A DNA stretch of 44,874 nt from CAYMJK01 sp043101635 (GTDB taxonomy: Bacteria; Planctomycetota; Phycisphaerae; Phycisphaerales; UBA1924): contig JBICIE010000116.1 in NCBI GenBank assembly GCA_043101635.1, positions 1 to 44,874 of the forward strand, given 5' to 3'. Both the position numbers and the translations under genes were made by a program. The stretch's first letter is position 1. Each line of letters opens with the position of its first letter. Positions 1 to 8,755 of this stretch are shown piece by piece. The notes below the pieces were generated by a model, which was not told where the DNA came from, did no database searches, and saw only the letters and a program-made list of their open reading frames with translations.

Positions 1-1
1 A

Positions 2-1681
2 TCTGCGGCGGACGACCAGATCTACGCAACGCTGCAGGCGATCCTCGACAACAACCCGGACCTGTACGGGGCTTGCTTCGCCTTCGCACCGGACGCCCTG
101 GGGCCCGGACGCGACCGCTTTGCGCCGTACATGTGCCGCGACGGCGGCTCGCTGCGCAGCATGGACCTGTCGACGGCCTACGACTACACGCTGCCCGAGT
201 GGGAGTGGTTCGCCAGGCCCTACGCCGAGGGCGAGGCGTGGTGGACCGAGCCCTACTTCGACGAGGGCGCCGGCAACGCGGCGATGATCACTTACAGCAT
301 GCCGGTGCGCAGCGGGGACCGGATCATCGCGATCCAGACGATCGACATCCGGCTGGAGGATCTGCAGCGGCGGCTGCTCATCCCCAGCAGTCTGCCGGGC
401 GCCCGCTGGCTCATCCTCAGCAGGACCGGGGCGTTCCTCTCCGTGCAGGACCCGTCGCTGCTGCTGCACACGACCATCTTCGACCTGGCCCAGCGCCAGG
501 GACAGCCAGGCCTGGCGCAGATCGGCTCCCGCATGGTCGAAGGCAAGCGCGGCCGCGGCGCCTTCCACGATGCAGACGGCTCGCGGCGCCTCGTCAGCTT
601 CGAGCCGATCCCGTCCACCGGCTGGTCGTTTGCCATGCACGTCTCCGAACGGTCGGTTCTCGACCCCGTGTACGCGGGCCTCCGTCAGCGCATGGCCGGC
701 GCGGCGCTGGTGTCACTGGTCCTCCTCGGCGTGGTGCTGGCGGCGGCGTTCTGGATCGCCCGTCCGATCCCGCGACTGGCCGCGGCGGTGCGGGAACTGT
801 CCGGCGGCAACCTGGAGGCCCGGGTCCGCGGCGTGCACTCGCGCGACGAGTTCGGGGAACTCGCCAGCGGCTTCAACCGGATGGTCGAGCAGCTCGGCGA
901 GCACGTCGAGCGCCTCACCAGCGAGACCGCGGCCCGCGAGCGTGTCGAGAGCGAGCTGCGCGTCGCCCGTGAGATCCAGGTCTCGCTGCTGCCGAGCACC
1001 TTCCCGGCGTTCCCGGAGCGCACCGAGTTCGACCTGTTCGCCAGCAACGCCGCGGCCCGCAGCATCGCCGGTGACTTCTTCGACTTCGAGATGACCGGCC
1101 CGGACCGGCTGTACTTCGTCATGGCGGATGTCTCGGGCAAGGGCGTCCCCGCGGCGATGTTCATGGCGGTGACGCGCACGCTGCTGCGCAACGTCAACGG
1201 GCGCGAGTCGCCAGCGGAGATGCTCAGGGCGGTCAACGACGTGCTGGTGCCGGAGAACCGGCGGATGATGTTCGTGACGCTGCTGCTGGGGCTGTACGAC
1301 ATTCGTACCGGGACGATCCGCTTCGCCAACGCCGGGCATCCGCCAGGCCGGATCCTCGGGCCGGATGGCGCCCTGCGTACGCTGGGGCGGGAAGAGGATG
1401 GCGGGGCGCTGCTTGGCGTCATCGCAGGAGAGTCGTGGCAGGATCAGGAGGGCCGTCTGGCGCCCGGAGAGACACTGGTGCTGTACACCGACGGCGTGAC
1501 CGAGGCGGGGATGGGTGAGCGGCAGCTCTACGGCCAGGATCGCATGGACGAACTGCTCCGGGCAAGCCCCGGGCTCTCGTCGGAGGAACTGGTGCGGCAG
1601 CTCGCCGAGGATGTCGATCGCTACACCTCGGGCAGCCTGACCGACGATGTCACGCTCATGGCGCTGCGGCGCGTCACGTGA
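2..1681 (+). CDS. Membrane sensor PP2C-type serine phosphatase (RsbU/SpoIIE-like), 5' end outside the window
   Basis: The reading frame is open from base 2 and continues upstream of the window, so the start is missing; an ATG at 131 is internal. The translated part begins with an extracytoplasmic sensor of the Cache type (aromatic and acidic, up to about base 690). One membrane helix follows (about 692-763), then a HAMP linker (about 764-920), a short coiled coil, and a SpoIIE/PP2M phosphatase domain from about 970 to the end. Metal-binding signatures of that domain are visible: GDFFDF, ADVSGKG, YTDGVTEA and the C-terminal DDVTLM. Such proteins dephosphorylate anti-sigma antagonists in partner-switching pathways in response to an external signal. 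No anti-sigma or STAS gene lies nearby in the window, so the target is unknown. It ends 42 bases before the convergent patatin gene. Confidence 0.9.
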   Translation, partial: SAADDQIYATLQAILDNNPDLYGACFAFAPDALGPGRDRFAPYMCRDGGSLRSMDLSTAYDYTLPEWEWFARPYAEGEAWWTEPYFDEGAGNAAMITYSMPVRSGDRIIAIQTIDIRLEDLQRRLLIPSSLPGARWLILSRTGAFLSVQDPSLLLHTTIFDLAQRQGQPGLAQIGSRMVEGKRGRGAFHDADGSRRLVSFEPIPSTGWSFAMHVSERSVLDPVYAGLRQRMAGAALVSLVLLGVVLAAAFWIARPIPRLAAAVRELSGGNLEARVRGVHSRDEFGELASGFNRMVEQLGEHVERLTSETAARERVESELRVAREIQVSLLPSTFPAFPERTEFDLFASNAAARSIAGDFFDFEMTGPDRLYFVMADVSGKGVPAAMFMAVTRTLLRNVNGRESPAEMLRAVNDVLVPENRRMMFVTLLLGLYDIRTGTIRFANAGHPPGRILGPDGALRTLGREEDGGALLGVIAGESWQDQEGRLAPGETLVLYTDGVTEAGMGERQLYGQDRMDELLRASPGLSSEELVRQLAEDVDRYTSGSLTDDVTLMALRRVT

Positions 1682-1723
1682 CCTGACCCGCCGCTCATCT
1701 GCGCCTGCATGAACCGGATCCGC

Positions 1724-2953
1724 TCACTCCGCATACGGCGGGGACTTCTGCCACGGGTACCCGCCCCGGGCCTGCTCGTAGCCGAACTGGAACAGCGCGC
1801 TCATGTACTCGGGGTCGAACGGCTTCGTCGGCGCCGGCTCGAACTTCTCGGGGATCGACGCCAGGTTGAAGTCCATGCCCTCGGCCTGCGCGCGCACGTA
1901 GAGCCGGTACGTGTCGCCGATGCCCTGCGTCCTGATCAGAGAGGAGATGGCCCTGCCCGAAATGTCGATGAAGGCCGGGCGCACCGGATCGTGATCCGGC
2001 CCGAACGACCCGTTGCGCAGGACGAACAGCCGGATCGGGCGCTCGGGTCCCTCGTCCACGCGGGCCCGGATCGCCGCCAGGTCGACGCCTGCGCCCCAGA
2101 GGAATACCTGCGCCACAGCGCCGCCATCCACGTGCAGTTCCTCGTAGCTCTCGCCGCCCGCGACCACCTTGAAGTACTGCGGCTCGAAGGCGCCGGGGAT
2201 GGACGCCGACGCCAGCATGATCTGGCGGAACAGCGCCGGGGCGTCCGGGTGGCCGCTGGCCGCGATGGCGCCGAGATCCCAGATCACTGGCCGCTCCGCT
2301 TCCAGGTTCACGGTGCCCACCAGCAGCCGCCGGCCCTTGTTGTGCTCGGCGGCGATCGCCGCGAGCGTCTCGTCGTTGATCCACTTCTGGATCAGCTCGC
2401 CCAGCGGCTCGGTGTCGGCGAGCCCGTCGCGAGTGATCGCGGCAAGCAGCCCGCGCGGCCTGGCGACATCGTCGACCGAGATGCTGGTGTAGGCGTCGCG
2501 GAGCACATCGTCGTACTCACTGCCGAGGAACGCCAGCGGCGCAATGAGCGCGCCCGTGCTGATCCCGGTCACGATCCGGAACTGGGGTCGATCACCGGCC
2601 TCAGTCCACCCGCACAGCAGGCCCGCGCCGAACGCGCCCTTCTCGCCGCCGCCCGACAGCGCCAGGATGTCGGCCGTCGCCTCCGGCTCGATCTCCGGGT
2701 GGGCCGCGAAGTACGCCCGCCGCTGGCGGACCGCCTCAGCCAGCGACTCCAGGTAGTGCTCGTCAACCCCGTCTCCCCAGGTGCGCACGTGCGGGAGGCC
2801 CTCCACATGCGCCTCATCTACCAGCGCATGCGGAACCGACTTCAAGGTGCGAGATGGCCCGCACGCCGTCAGCAGGGAGCTGGCGGTAACCAGAACCGCA
2901 AGCGCCGAGTGCGTGCCCGACCCCGACCAGTGTGCCATCGCCGTGCGCCCCAT
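1724..2953 (-). CDS. Patatin-like phospholipase, predicted lipoprotein
   Basis: This 409-residue protein has the patatin fold signatures in order: the oxyanion loop GGGEKGAFGAG near residue 102, the nucleophile motif GISTG near residue 130, and the DGG motif (HVDGGA) that carries the catalytic aspartate. Patatins use this Ser-Asp dyad to hydrolyse acyl lipids. The N-terminus has a hydrophobic stretch ending in LLTAC, a lipobox, so the mature enzyme should be lipid-anchored in the cell envelope. A purine-rich GGGGAGAAG lies about 8 bases before the chosen ATG; a second ATG five codons in is also possible. It is the last gene of the minus-strand group below the Dcu carrier, 119 bases after it, so cotranscription is possible but not certain. 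The physiological substrate is unknown. Confidence 0.88.
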   Translation of the reverse strand: MGRTAMAHWSGSGTHSALAVLVTASSLLTACGPSRTLKSVPHALVDEAHVEGLPHVRTWGDGVDEHYLESLAEAVRQRRAYFAAHPEIEPEATADILALSGGGEKGAFGAGLLCGWTEAGDRPQFRIVTGISTGALIAPLAFLGSEYDDVLRDAYTSISVDDVARPRGLLAAITRDGLADTEPLGELIQKWINDETLAAIAAEHNKGRRLLVGTVNLEAERPVIWDLGAIAASGHPDAPALFRQIMLASASIPGAFEPQYFKVVAGGESYEELHVDGGAVAQVFLWGAGVDLAAIRARVDEGPERPIRLFVLRNGSFGPDHDPVRPAFIDISGRAISSLIRTQGIGDTYRLYVRAQAEGMDFNLASIPEKFEPAPTKPFDPEYMSALFQFGYEQARGGYPWQKSPPYAE

Positions 2954-3072
2954 AAACCGCTTCTCCCCGGGCAGGCCCCGCGATCAGGCGCCTGCCTGCG
3001 GCCATCAGGATAGCCACGCGCCCACCGGCGGCAGCGGACCACGGTCAGCGCCCCCACACGGGGTGTCCCGAG

Positions 3073-4536
3073 TCACAGAACGATCCTCGACAGCAGCAAT
3101 CCGATCACCACCGCAGAGATCGTCGCCACCAGACCGGGGCGCATGAAGCTGTGGGCCAGGATGAACTTCCCGATGCGCGTCGTCCCCGTCTGGTCGAAGG
3201 CGATCGCCGCGACGATCGTGCCGTAGGTCGGCAGGAAGAAGTAGCCGTTCACGGCCGGGAACATCGCGATCAGCGTCGCCGAGGGAATTCCCAGCGCAAT
3301 GCCCACCGGCATGAGCGCCGCCACCGTGGACGCCTGGCTGAACAGGACCACGGAGAGCACGAACAGCCCGATCGCAAACACCCACGGCTGGGCCTGGATC
3401 ACATCGGACAGGGCGCCGACGATCTGCTCCTTGTTCCCGTCAAAGAAACAGTTGCCCATCCAGCCCAGACCTGCGATTGAGACAATGGCGATGACCCCCG
3501 CGATCGCAACCGACGACTTGACAGCCTCGCCGGGTCTCGCCCCAAAGAAGAGCATCATGACGCCCGCTGCCGTCAGCATGACGATCTGAATGATCGTGGG
3601 CATGCCCACAGCGACCTGCCGCGGCGCGGTCTCGTCGGCGGTGATCTCCTCCAGGCGCTGCTTCAGTTCGCCCCGGGTGAAGGTCTCGTCGATGCGCTCC
3701 GGGTCGGAGAGCTTCTGGATGGCGCTGGAGACCGTCGCGGCGGGAATGCCCGCCTCGGTCGGCGCGACCGTGTACGTCGGACGCAGCGCCGGGAACAGGC
3801 CGAAGGTCACGATCAGCGCCGCGGCAATCAGGAAGGTCGCAACCGAGCCCATCGCCCGCTTGCGCTCCTTGCCCTCCAGCCGGCGGGCCTCCTGCGGCGG
3901 CGCCACCAGGCCCTCGGCGAGGCGCTTCTGATAGTCCGGATCGTCGGCGAGTTCCTTGCCCTTGCGGTACACCGACAGCGCGCCGAGCATGCAGCCGATG
4001 AACGTGGAGGGAATACAGATCAGGAGAATCTGGGCGAGGCCGACGCTGGAATCCCGGGCCGACAGCAGAGCCAGCAGCGCCGCCGTCGCCGCGGCAAGCG
4101 GGCTGGCCGTGATCGCCTGCTGCGAGGCGATCACGCTGATCGACATGGGCCGCTCAGGACGGATCCCCGCCTTCCGCGACACCTCGGCGATGACGGGAAG
4201 GATGGCGTACGCCACGTGCCCCGTCCCGGAGCAGAACGTGAAGGCGTAGGCGACCGCCGGGGCGACGAACGTGATGTACTTCGGGCGCGCGCGCAGCGCC
4301 TTCTCGGCGACCGCCACCAGCAGGTCGAGGCCGCCAGCGGCCTGCATGGTGGCTGCGGCGGTGACGACGCACAGGATGATCGCGAGCACCGTCGCCGGCG
4401 GCGATGAGGGCGGCAGGCCGAAGCCGAAGACCAGTATGGCCAGCCCGATCGCCGCCATCGTGCCCAGGCCGGCGCCGCCGATCCGGGCGCCCATCACGAT
4501 CGCGGCCAGCACCACGAGGAACTCGAGCCAGACCAT
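3073..4536 (-). CDS. Anaerobic C4-dicarboxylate transporter, Dcu family (DcuA/DcuB type)
   Basis: This 487-residue polytopic membrane protein starts MVWLEFLVVLAAIVMGARIGG and keeps the Dcu hallmarks, including the FCSGTGHVAYAILPVI region and the QQAITASPLAAA segment. Dcu carriers exchange aspartate, fumarate, malate and succinate across the inner membrane. The protein is longer than the roughly 435-445 residues of the E. coli family members. The extra length sits in a hydrophilic stretch around residues 190-310, between membrane segments. A GGAG lies 7 bases before the ATG. It starts only 41 bases after aspA, an arrangement like the aspA-dcuA operon of E. coli, so aspartate import and fumarate or succinate export is the likely role. 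Whether it is DcuA- or DcuB-like cannot be decided from sequence reading alone. Confidence 0.9.
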   Translation of the reverse strand: MVWLEFLVVLAAIVMGARIGGAGLGTMAAIGLAILVFGFGLPPSSPPATVLAIILCVVTAAATMQAAGGLDLLVAVAEKALRARPKYITFVAPAVAYAFTFCSGTGHVAYAILPVIAEVSRKAGIRPERPMSISVIASQQAITASPLAAATAALLALLSARDSSVGLAQILLICIPSTFIGCMLGALSVYRKGKELADDPDYQKRLAEGLVAPPQEARRLEGKERKRAMGSVATFLIAAALIVTFGLFPALRPTYTVAPTEAGIPAATVSSAIQKLSDPERIDETFTRGELKQRLEEITADETAPRQVAVGMPTIIQIVMLTAAGVMMLFFGARPGEAVKSSVAIAGVIAIVSIAGLGWMGNCFFDGNKEQIVGALSDVIQAQPWVFAIGLFVLSVVLFSQASTVAALMPVGIALGIPSATLIAMFPAVNGYFFLPTYGTIVAAIAFDQTGTTRIGKFILAHSFMRPGLVATISAVVIGLLLSRIVL

Positions 4537-4577
4537 TTCGGTTCTCCAGCAGTGGCGGGCGCTGCGTCAGCCGTGCG

Positions 4578-6020
4578 TCAGCGGGCGCCGCCGATCATCT
4601 TCCTCGGGTCGAGCACGTCGTTGATCTGGTCTTCCGAGAGCAGCTTCTTCTCGCGGACAAGGTCCACCACGCCCTTGCCGGTGCGCAGGGCCTCGGCGGC
4701 AAGCTGCGTCGCGGTCTCGTAGCCCAGCACCGGGTTCAATGCGGTGACGATCCCGATGCTCTGCTCGACCATGCGCCGGCACACGTCCTCGTTGGCCGTG
4801 ATGCCGTCGACGCAGTGCACCCGCAGCGACGCCGCGGCGTTCATGAACAGCGTCTGCGACTCGAAGATGCACGCCGCGATCACCGGCTCCATCACGTTGA
4901 GCTGCAGTTGCCCGGCCTCCGCGGCCAGCGACACCGTCAGGTCGCTGCCGATCACGCGGAAGCACACCTGATTGACCACCTCGGGAATCACCGGGTTGAC
5001 CTTGCCGGGCATGATCGACGAGCCCGGCTGCATCGCCGGCAGGTTGATCTCGTTGAGCCCGGCCCGCGGCCCGGAGGACAGCAGGCGCAGGTCGTTGCAG
5101 ATCTTGGACAGCTTGATCGCCACGCTCTTGAGTACGGACGAATAGAGCACGTAGGACTGGGTGTCCTGCGTCGCCTCGACCAGATCCGGCGCCAGGTGGA
5201 TCGGCTTGCCCGTCACCTTCGCCAGGTGCTCAGCGCACTTCTCGGCGTAGCCGGCCGGGGCGTTGAGCCCGGTGCCGATCGCCGTGCCGCCCATGTTGAC
5301 CTCGCACAGCACCCGCTGCTCCAGGGCCCGCAGGGCCGCAACCTCGTCGGCGAGGCTCCGCGCCCACGCGCTGAACTCCTGCCCGAGCGTCATGGGCACC
5401 GCGTCCTGAAGCTGCGTGCGTCCCATCTTGATGACCTCGGCGAACTCGGTCCCCTTGCGCTGGAACGATTCGATCAGTTGCTCCAGTTCGGCGATGAGCC
5501 GGTCGTTGCCCAGCGCCATCGCCACGTGCAGCGCGCTCGGGTACGCGTCGTTGGTGGACTGCGCCAGGTTGATGTGGTCGTGCGGATCGCAGTACTCGTA
5601 CTCCCCCTTGCGCCTGCCCATGTGCTCCAGGGCCCGGTTGGCGATCACCTCGTTGGCCGCCATGTTGGTCGACGTGCCGGCGCCGCCCTGGAACACGTCG
5701 ATCGCGAACTGATCGTGCAGCTTCCCATCCAGCAGGTCCTGGCAGGCCGCTTCGATCCCCCGCAGCACCTCCTTCGGCATGGCCTTGGGATCGCAGTCGT
5801 GGTTGGCCCGCGCCGCCGCGAGCTTCACCATGGCCAGCCCGCGGATGAGATCCGGGTACAGGTGCAGCTTCACGCCCGAGATCGAGAAGTTCTCCATCGC
5901 GCGCGCCGACTGCACGCCGTAATACGCGTCCGCCGGGATCGCCTTCTCCCCCAGCAGATCGTGCTCCATGCGGACATCAGTTGAGGCCGACCGGTCGCCA
6001 CTCTCCGCAATCGCTGCCAT
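4578..6020 (-). CDS. aspA: Aspartate ammonia-lyase
   Basis: The 480-residue product matches aspartase in length (E. coli 478). It has the fumarase/aspartase superfamily signature GSSIMPGKVNP near residue 330; the serine of this flexible loop is the catalytic base. It also begins its conserved part with EHDLLGEKAIPADAYYGVQ, typical of aspartase rather than argininosuccinate lyase. The enzyme splits L-aspartate into fumarate and ammonia. The ATG at 6020 is preceded by GGAG at a spacing of 7, which supports it over the internal ATG at 5969; it adds a 17-residue extension. The gene sits between an upstream porin (38 bases) and the downstream Dcu carrier (41 bases), suggesting one operon for uptake and anaerobic use of aspartate. 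Class II fumarase is the main alternative, but the Dcu neighbour and the N-terminus favour aspartase. Confidence 0.93.
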   Translation of the reverse strand: MAAIAESGDRSASTDVRMEHDLLGEKAIPADAYYGVQSARAMENFSISGVKLHLYPDLIRGLAMVKLAAARANHDCDPKAMPKEVLRGIEAACQDLLDGKLHDQFAIDVFQGGAGTSTNMAANEVIANRALEHMGRRKGEYEYCDPHDHINLAQSTNDAYPSALHVAMALGNDRLIAELEQLIESFQRKGTEFAEVIKMGRTQLQDAVPMTLGQEFSAWARSLADEVAALRALEQRVLCEVNMGGTAIGTGLNAPAGYAEKCAEHLAKVTGKPIHLAPDLVEATQDTQSYVLYSSVLKSVAIKLSKICNDLRLLSSGPRAGLNEINLPAMQPGSSIMPGKVNPVIPEVVNQVCFRVIGSDLTVSLAAEAGQLQLNVMEPVIAACIFESQTLFMNAAASLRVHCVDGITANEDVCRRMVEQSIGIVTALNPVLGYETATQLAAEALRTGKGVVDLVREKKLLSEDQINDVLDPRKMIGGAR

Positions 6021-6058
6021 GACTCATCTCCAGTGCGGCGCGGTCGCGCCGTTTCCCG

Positions 6059-7396
6059 CTAGAACGCAACCCGCAGCCGAACCGAGAAGACGCCGAGCAC
6101 ATCGTCATCCGGCGCATTGCTCGGATCGAAGATCGTCTGCACCCCAAACATCAACTGGGCCGATTCGGTGACCTGCAACCGCTCGAAGACCTCGATGACC
6201 GTCTCGTCCCGCAGCCCGTCCGCTTTGGGGTCCGACCACGCCGCGGCAAGCCCCAGCATGTCCTCTTCAGCGAACAAACCCCTGATCCCGACCCCACCCT
6301 GCACGGAGTTCGTGACATTCGTCACGTCCCCATCCGCGTGGCTGTATCGTGCGAACGCCGTCACCGACTCGCCGAAGTCCTGATCCAGCGAGATCGTGAC
6401 GCCCTGGTCTGACGGCGCCCCGGCCTCGTCCCTCGCGTCGATGTGCCAGATGGCCACGCGGTATCGCCCCGCGCCGAGGCCATCGATCGTCGGCGTCAGG
6501 GCCGCTTCGCCGAAGGTGAGGAACTCCTTGTCCTCAATGAAGCCCTCGAAGTTCCCCATGGTGGCCTTGCCGTTGGCGTCGTTGATGCCGCCATCGATGT
6601 AGAGCCACGAGACCGGCTTGATCTGCGCTGCCGCCGCGAACCCCGGCCCCGGATACGCCACCGCCGGATTGCTCGAGAACGCCTTGTTCAGGAAGTACAG
6701 GTTGGCGCTCTGCAGCCGATGCCCGCCGAACAGGTTCTCCGGGTCGACCCGCCCCGCGACGTACCGGAAGCGGTCGCCCAGCAGGCGCTGGTCCCAGTAC
6801 AGCTCCTTGACCACCGGCGGGCGCTCGCTGAACGCGTTGGTCGTCGGAAGCAGCGTGCCGATCTCGCTCCCCAGCGCCGCCGGCGCCTGATCCCCGATCT
6901 GGAAGCGGTACTCGCCCGCGAACGCGAGTATGCCGGTGTCCTCCGTCCCGGCGCCGATCGCCGTCCACTTGGCCAGCAGGTCGAGGTCGCCGCCGCCGGC
7001 CGACCGCTCCCCTGGCCCGGCCGTCGCCTGCTGGAACAGGAACGTGCTGGCAAACCCGAGACGGATATTCGTCTTCGCCGCGATCTCGTCGAACTTGCGC
7101 TTGATCGCCGTGCCGGGGCGCATGCGCTCCAGTTCCGCCTCGATCCCTGTCGGTGGCAGCGGATCTGAGGGATCCGGCTCGATCGCGCTGTCCGGCTCGT
7201 CGGCCTCCGTCGGGGGCAGCGCATCGCCAGCCTGCGCAGGCGAGGGCCGATCGGCCGGCTGACCCCCGCCCCGCGCTGGATCGGATGCCGGCTGCGCTCC
7301 GATGGCGGCCGCCGGAAGCAGCGCCAGCGCTGCAACAAAGATCGCGGGGAACAGGGCCTTGCGGCGCCGCCGCCTGACGCTCGCAGTTGTCCACAT
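6059..7396 (-). CDS. OprB-like carbohydrate-selective porin
   Basis: The protein has an arginine-rich start followed by a hydrophobic signal peptide ending AAAIGA, a proline- and acid-rich linker to about residue 95, and then a beta-strand-rich region. This includes segments such as DRFRYVAGRVDPENLF and a final VFSVRLRVAF, with the terminal phenylalanine usual in outer-membrane barrels. These features match the OprB carbohydrate-selective porin family. The open frame extends to 7489, but the ATG at 7396 is chosen because the signal peptide begins there and AGGA lies about 10 bases upstream. The gene lies just upstream of aspA, 38 bases apart. A porin for dicarboxylates would fit that context, but substrate specificity cannot be read from the sequence. 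Confidence 0.82.
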   Translation of the reverse strand: MWTTASVRRRRRKALFPAIFVAALALLPAAAIGAQPASDPARGGGQPADRPSPAQAGDALPPTEADEPDSAIEPDPSDPLPPTGIEAELERMRPGTAIKRKFDEIAAKTNIRLGFASTFLFQQATAGPGERSAGGGDLDLLAKWTAIGAGTEDTGILAFAGEYRFQIGDQAPAALGSEIGTLLPTTNAFSERPPVVKELYWDQRLLGDRFRYVAGRVDPENLFGGHRLQSANLYFLNKAFSSNPAVAYPGPGFAAAAQIKPVSWLYIDGGINDANGKATMGNFEGFIEDKEFLTFGEAALTPTIDGLGAGRYRVAIWHIDARDEAGAPSDQGVTISLDQDFGESVTAFARYSHADGDVTNVTNSVQGGVGIRGLFAEEDMLGLAAAWSDPKADGLRDETVIEVFERLQVTESAQLMFGVQTIFDPSNAPDDDVLGVFSVRLRVAF

Positions 7397-7514
7397 CGGC
7401 GGATGGTCCTGTCTCTCGCTAGACGCCTTGGAAGACGACCGCACAATCCGACTGGAGCAGCCAAGGGCCGTGCCTCCGCCGCGCCACAAACGCGGCTGCC
7501 GTGGAGTCAGGTGG

Positions 7515-7520
7515 ATTATA
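7515..7520 (-). promoter_or_regulatory. Candidate -10 box for the porin-aspA-dcu group
   Basis: The minus strand reads a perfect TATAAT here, about 118 bases before the porin ATG. It is the only AT-rich hexamer in the 252-base divergent spacer between the porin and the efflux operon. No convincing -35 hexamer is seen at 17 bases. The rest of the spacer shows nothing recognisable beyond a possible TATCCT (-10-like) at 7592-7597 facing the efflux genes. Confidence 0.4.
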
Positions 7521-7648
7521 CCGCCGCTGGCTCAGATGCCCCCTCGGCAGGGGGCGGCGCCGCCGCTCCTTCGATGCGGCCGTCTGACACCTATCCTTCA
7601 ACCCGGATCGCGTTTGACATCCGTTAGGGCTGAGCAAAGGGGCCTCAT

Positions 7649-8755
7649 ATGCAGAATCGCGGGGTCGTGTGCGGCGTGTTCATGCTGCTGGCGCTGGCAG
7701 CGCCGGGCTGCGAGCAGGCGCCGCCGGCCGAGGCCGTGGTGCGCCCCGTCCACGCCATGCGCCTGACCGGCAGTGTCGCCCAGGAAGGCCGCAGGTTCCC
7801 CGGCCAGGCCCGGGCCGTCCAGGAGGTTGACCTCTCGTTCCGGGTCGATGGAGACCTGATCGAGTTCCCGGTCGATGTCGGCGACCAGGTGGAGGCCGGC
7901 CAGATGGTGGCTCGGCTCGATCCGCGCGACTTCGGGGGGAACATCACCGAACTGGAGGCGAGCGTCGCGCTCGCCGCCGCCAATCTCGCCGCGGCCGAGG
8001 ACGATCTCCAGCGCACCCAGCGCGCCTTCGACTCCGCCGCCGCCACCGAGTTCGAACTGACGGCGACGCGCGAGGCCAGGAACGCCGCGGCCGCACAGGT
8101 GGCTGCTGCCGAGGCCAGACTCGGGGGCGCCCGCGACGCCCTGAACTACGCCACGCTCCGCGCCCCCTATGCAGGCAATGTCACAGCGGAGTATGTCGAC
8201 AACTTCCAGCACATCACGGCCGGGCAGCCCATCCTCCGCATCCTCGATGATTCGCGGATAGAGATGGTGGTGTACGTGCCCGAGCACCTTATGTCGGCGG
8301 GGCCGACATCTATGGAAGTGCGATGCCAGTTCGAGGCGTTCCCGGATCTCGTGCTCGAGGCAGAACTGAAAGAGGTCGGAACGGAGGCCGATCCGGTGAC
8401 GCGCACCTACCCCATCACAGTCATCATGGACCAGCCCGAAGGGGCGCGGATCCTTCCGGGCATGACGGGCCACGCATGGTCCGCTCAAGCTCCGCCGGGG
8501 ACGGACGCCGGCGCAGGCTTCATCGTTCCCCTGTCGGCACTGGCTGAAGGCGCCGATGGCGCCCGTTTCGTCTGGCTCATTGGCGAGGACGGCGCCGTCT
8601 CTCGGCGCGACGTCGAGGTGGGCGCCCTCGTGCTCGGCGGCGTGCGCATCAAGGGCGTGGCCGAGGGTGAAGTCATCGCCACCGCGGGTGCGGCCTTCCT
8701 GGCCGCCGGACAGCGGGTCAAGCCCGTGCTGGCGGCGCCGGGAGGCGGCGCATGA
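7649..8755 (+). CDS. RND efflux periplasmic adaptor (membrane fusion protein), lipoprotein
   Basis: This 368-residue protein starts with a lipoprotein signal peptide (lipobox LAAPGC), so it should be anchored to the inner membrane on the periplasmic side. The biotinyl-lipoyl half motifs (EFPVDVGDQVEAGQMVARLD and ATLRAPYAGNVTAEY) flank an alanine-rich alpha-hairpin around residues 110-165, followed by beta-barrel and membrane-proximal domains. This is the usual order in AcrA/MexA-type adaptors that link an RND pump to an outer-membrane channel. AAAGGGG lies about 6 bases before the ATG. Its stop overlaps the pump start in ATGA, so the two are translationally coupled. No TolC-type channel is encoded in the window. 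Confidence 0.92.
   Translation: MQNRGVVCGVFMLLALAAPGCEQAPPAEAVVRPVHAMRLTGSVAQEGRRFPGQARAVQEVDLSFRVDGDLIEFPVDVGDQVEAGQMVARLDPRDFGGNITELEASVALAAANLAAAEDDLQRTQRAFDSAAATEFELTATREARNAAAAQVAAAEARLGGARDALNYATLRAPYAGNVTAEYVDNFQHITAGQPILRILDDSRIEMVVYVPEHLMSAGPTSMEVRCQFEAFPDLVLEAELKEVGTEADPVTRTYPITVIMDQPEGARILPGMTGHAWSAQAPPGTDAGAGFIVPLSALAEGADGARFVWLIGEDGAVSRRDVEVGALVLGGVRIKGVAEGEVIATAGAAFLAAGQRVKPVLAAPGGGA

Noticed and set aside
7614..7619. TTGACA as a -35 for the efflux operon
   Set aside because: A -10 at the right distance would lie on the ribosome-binding site and has no resemblance to the consensus.
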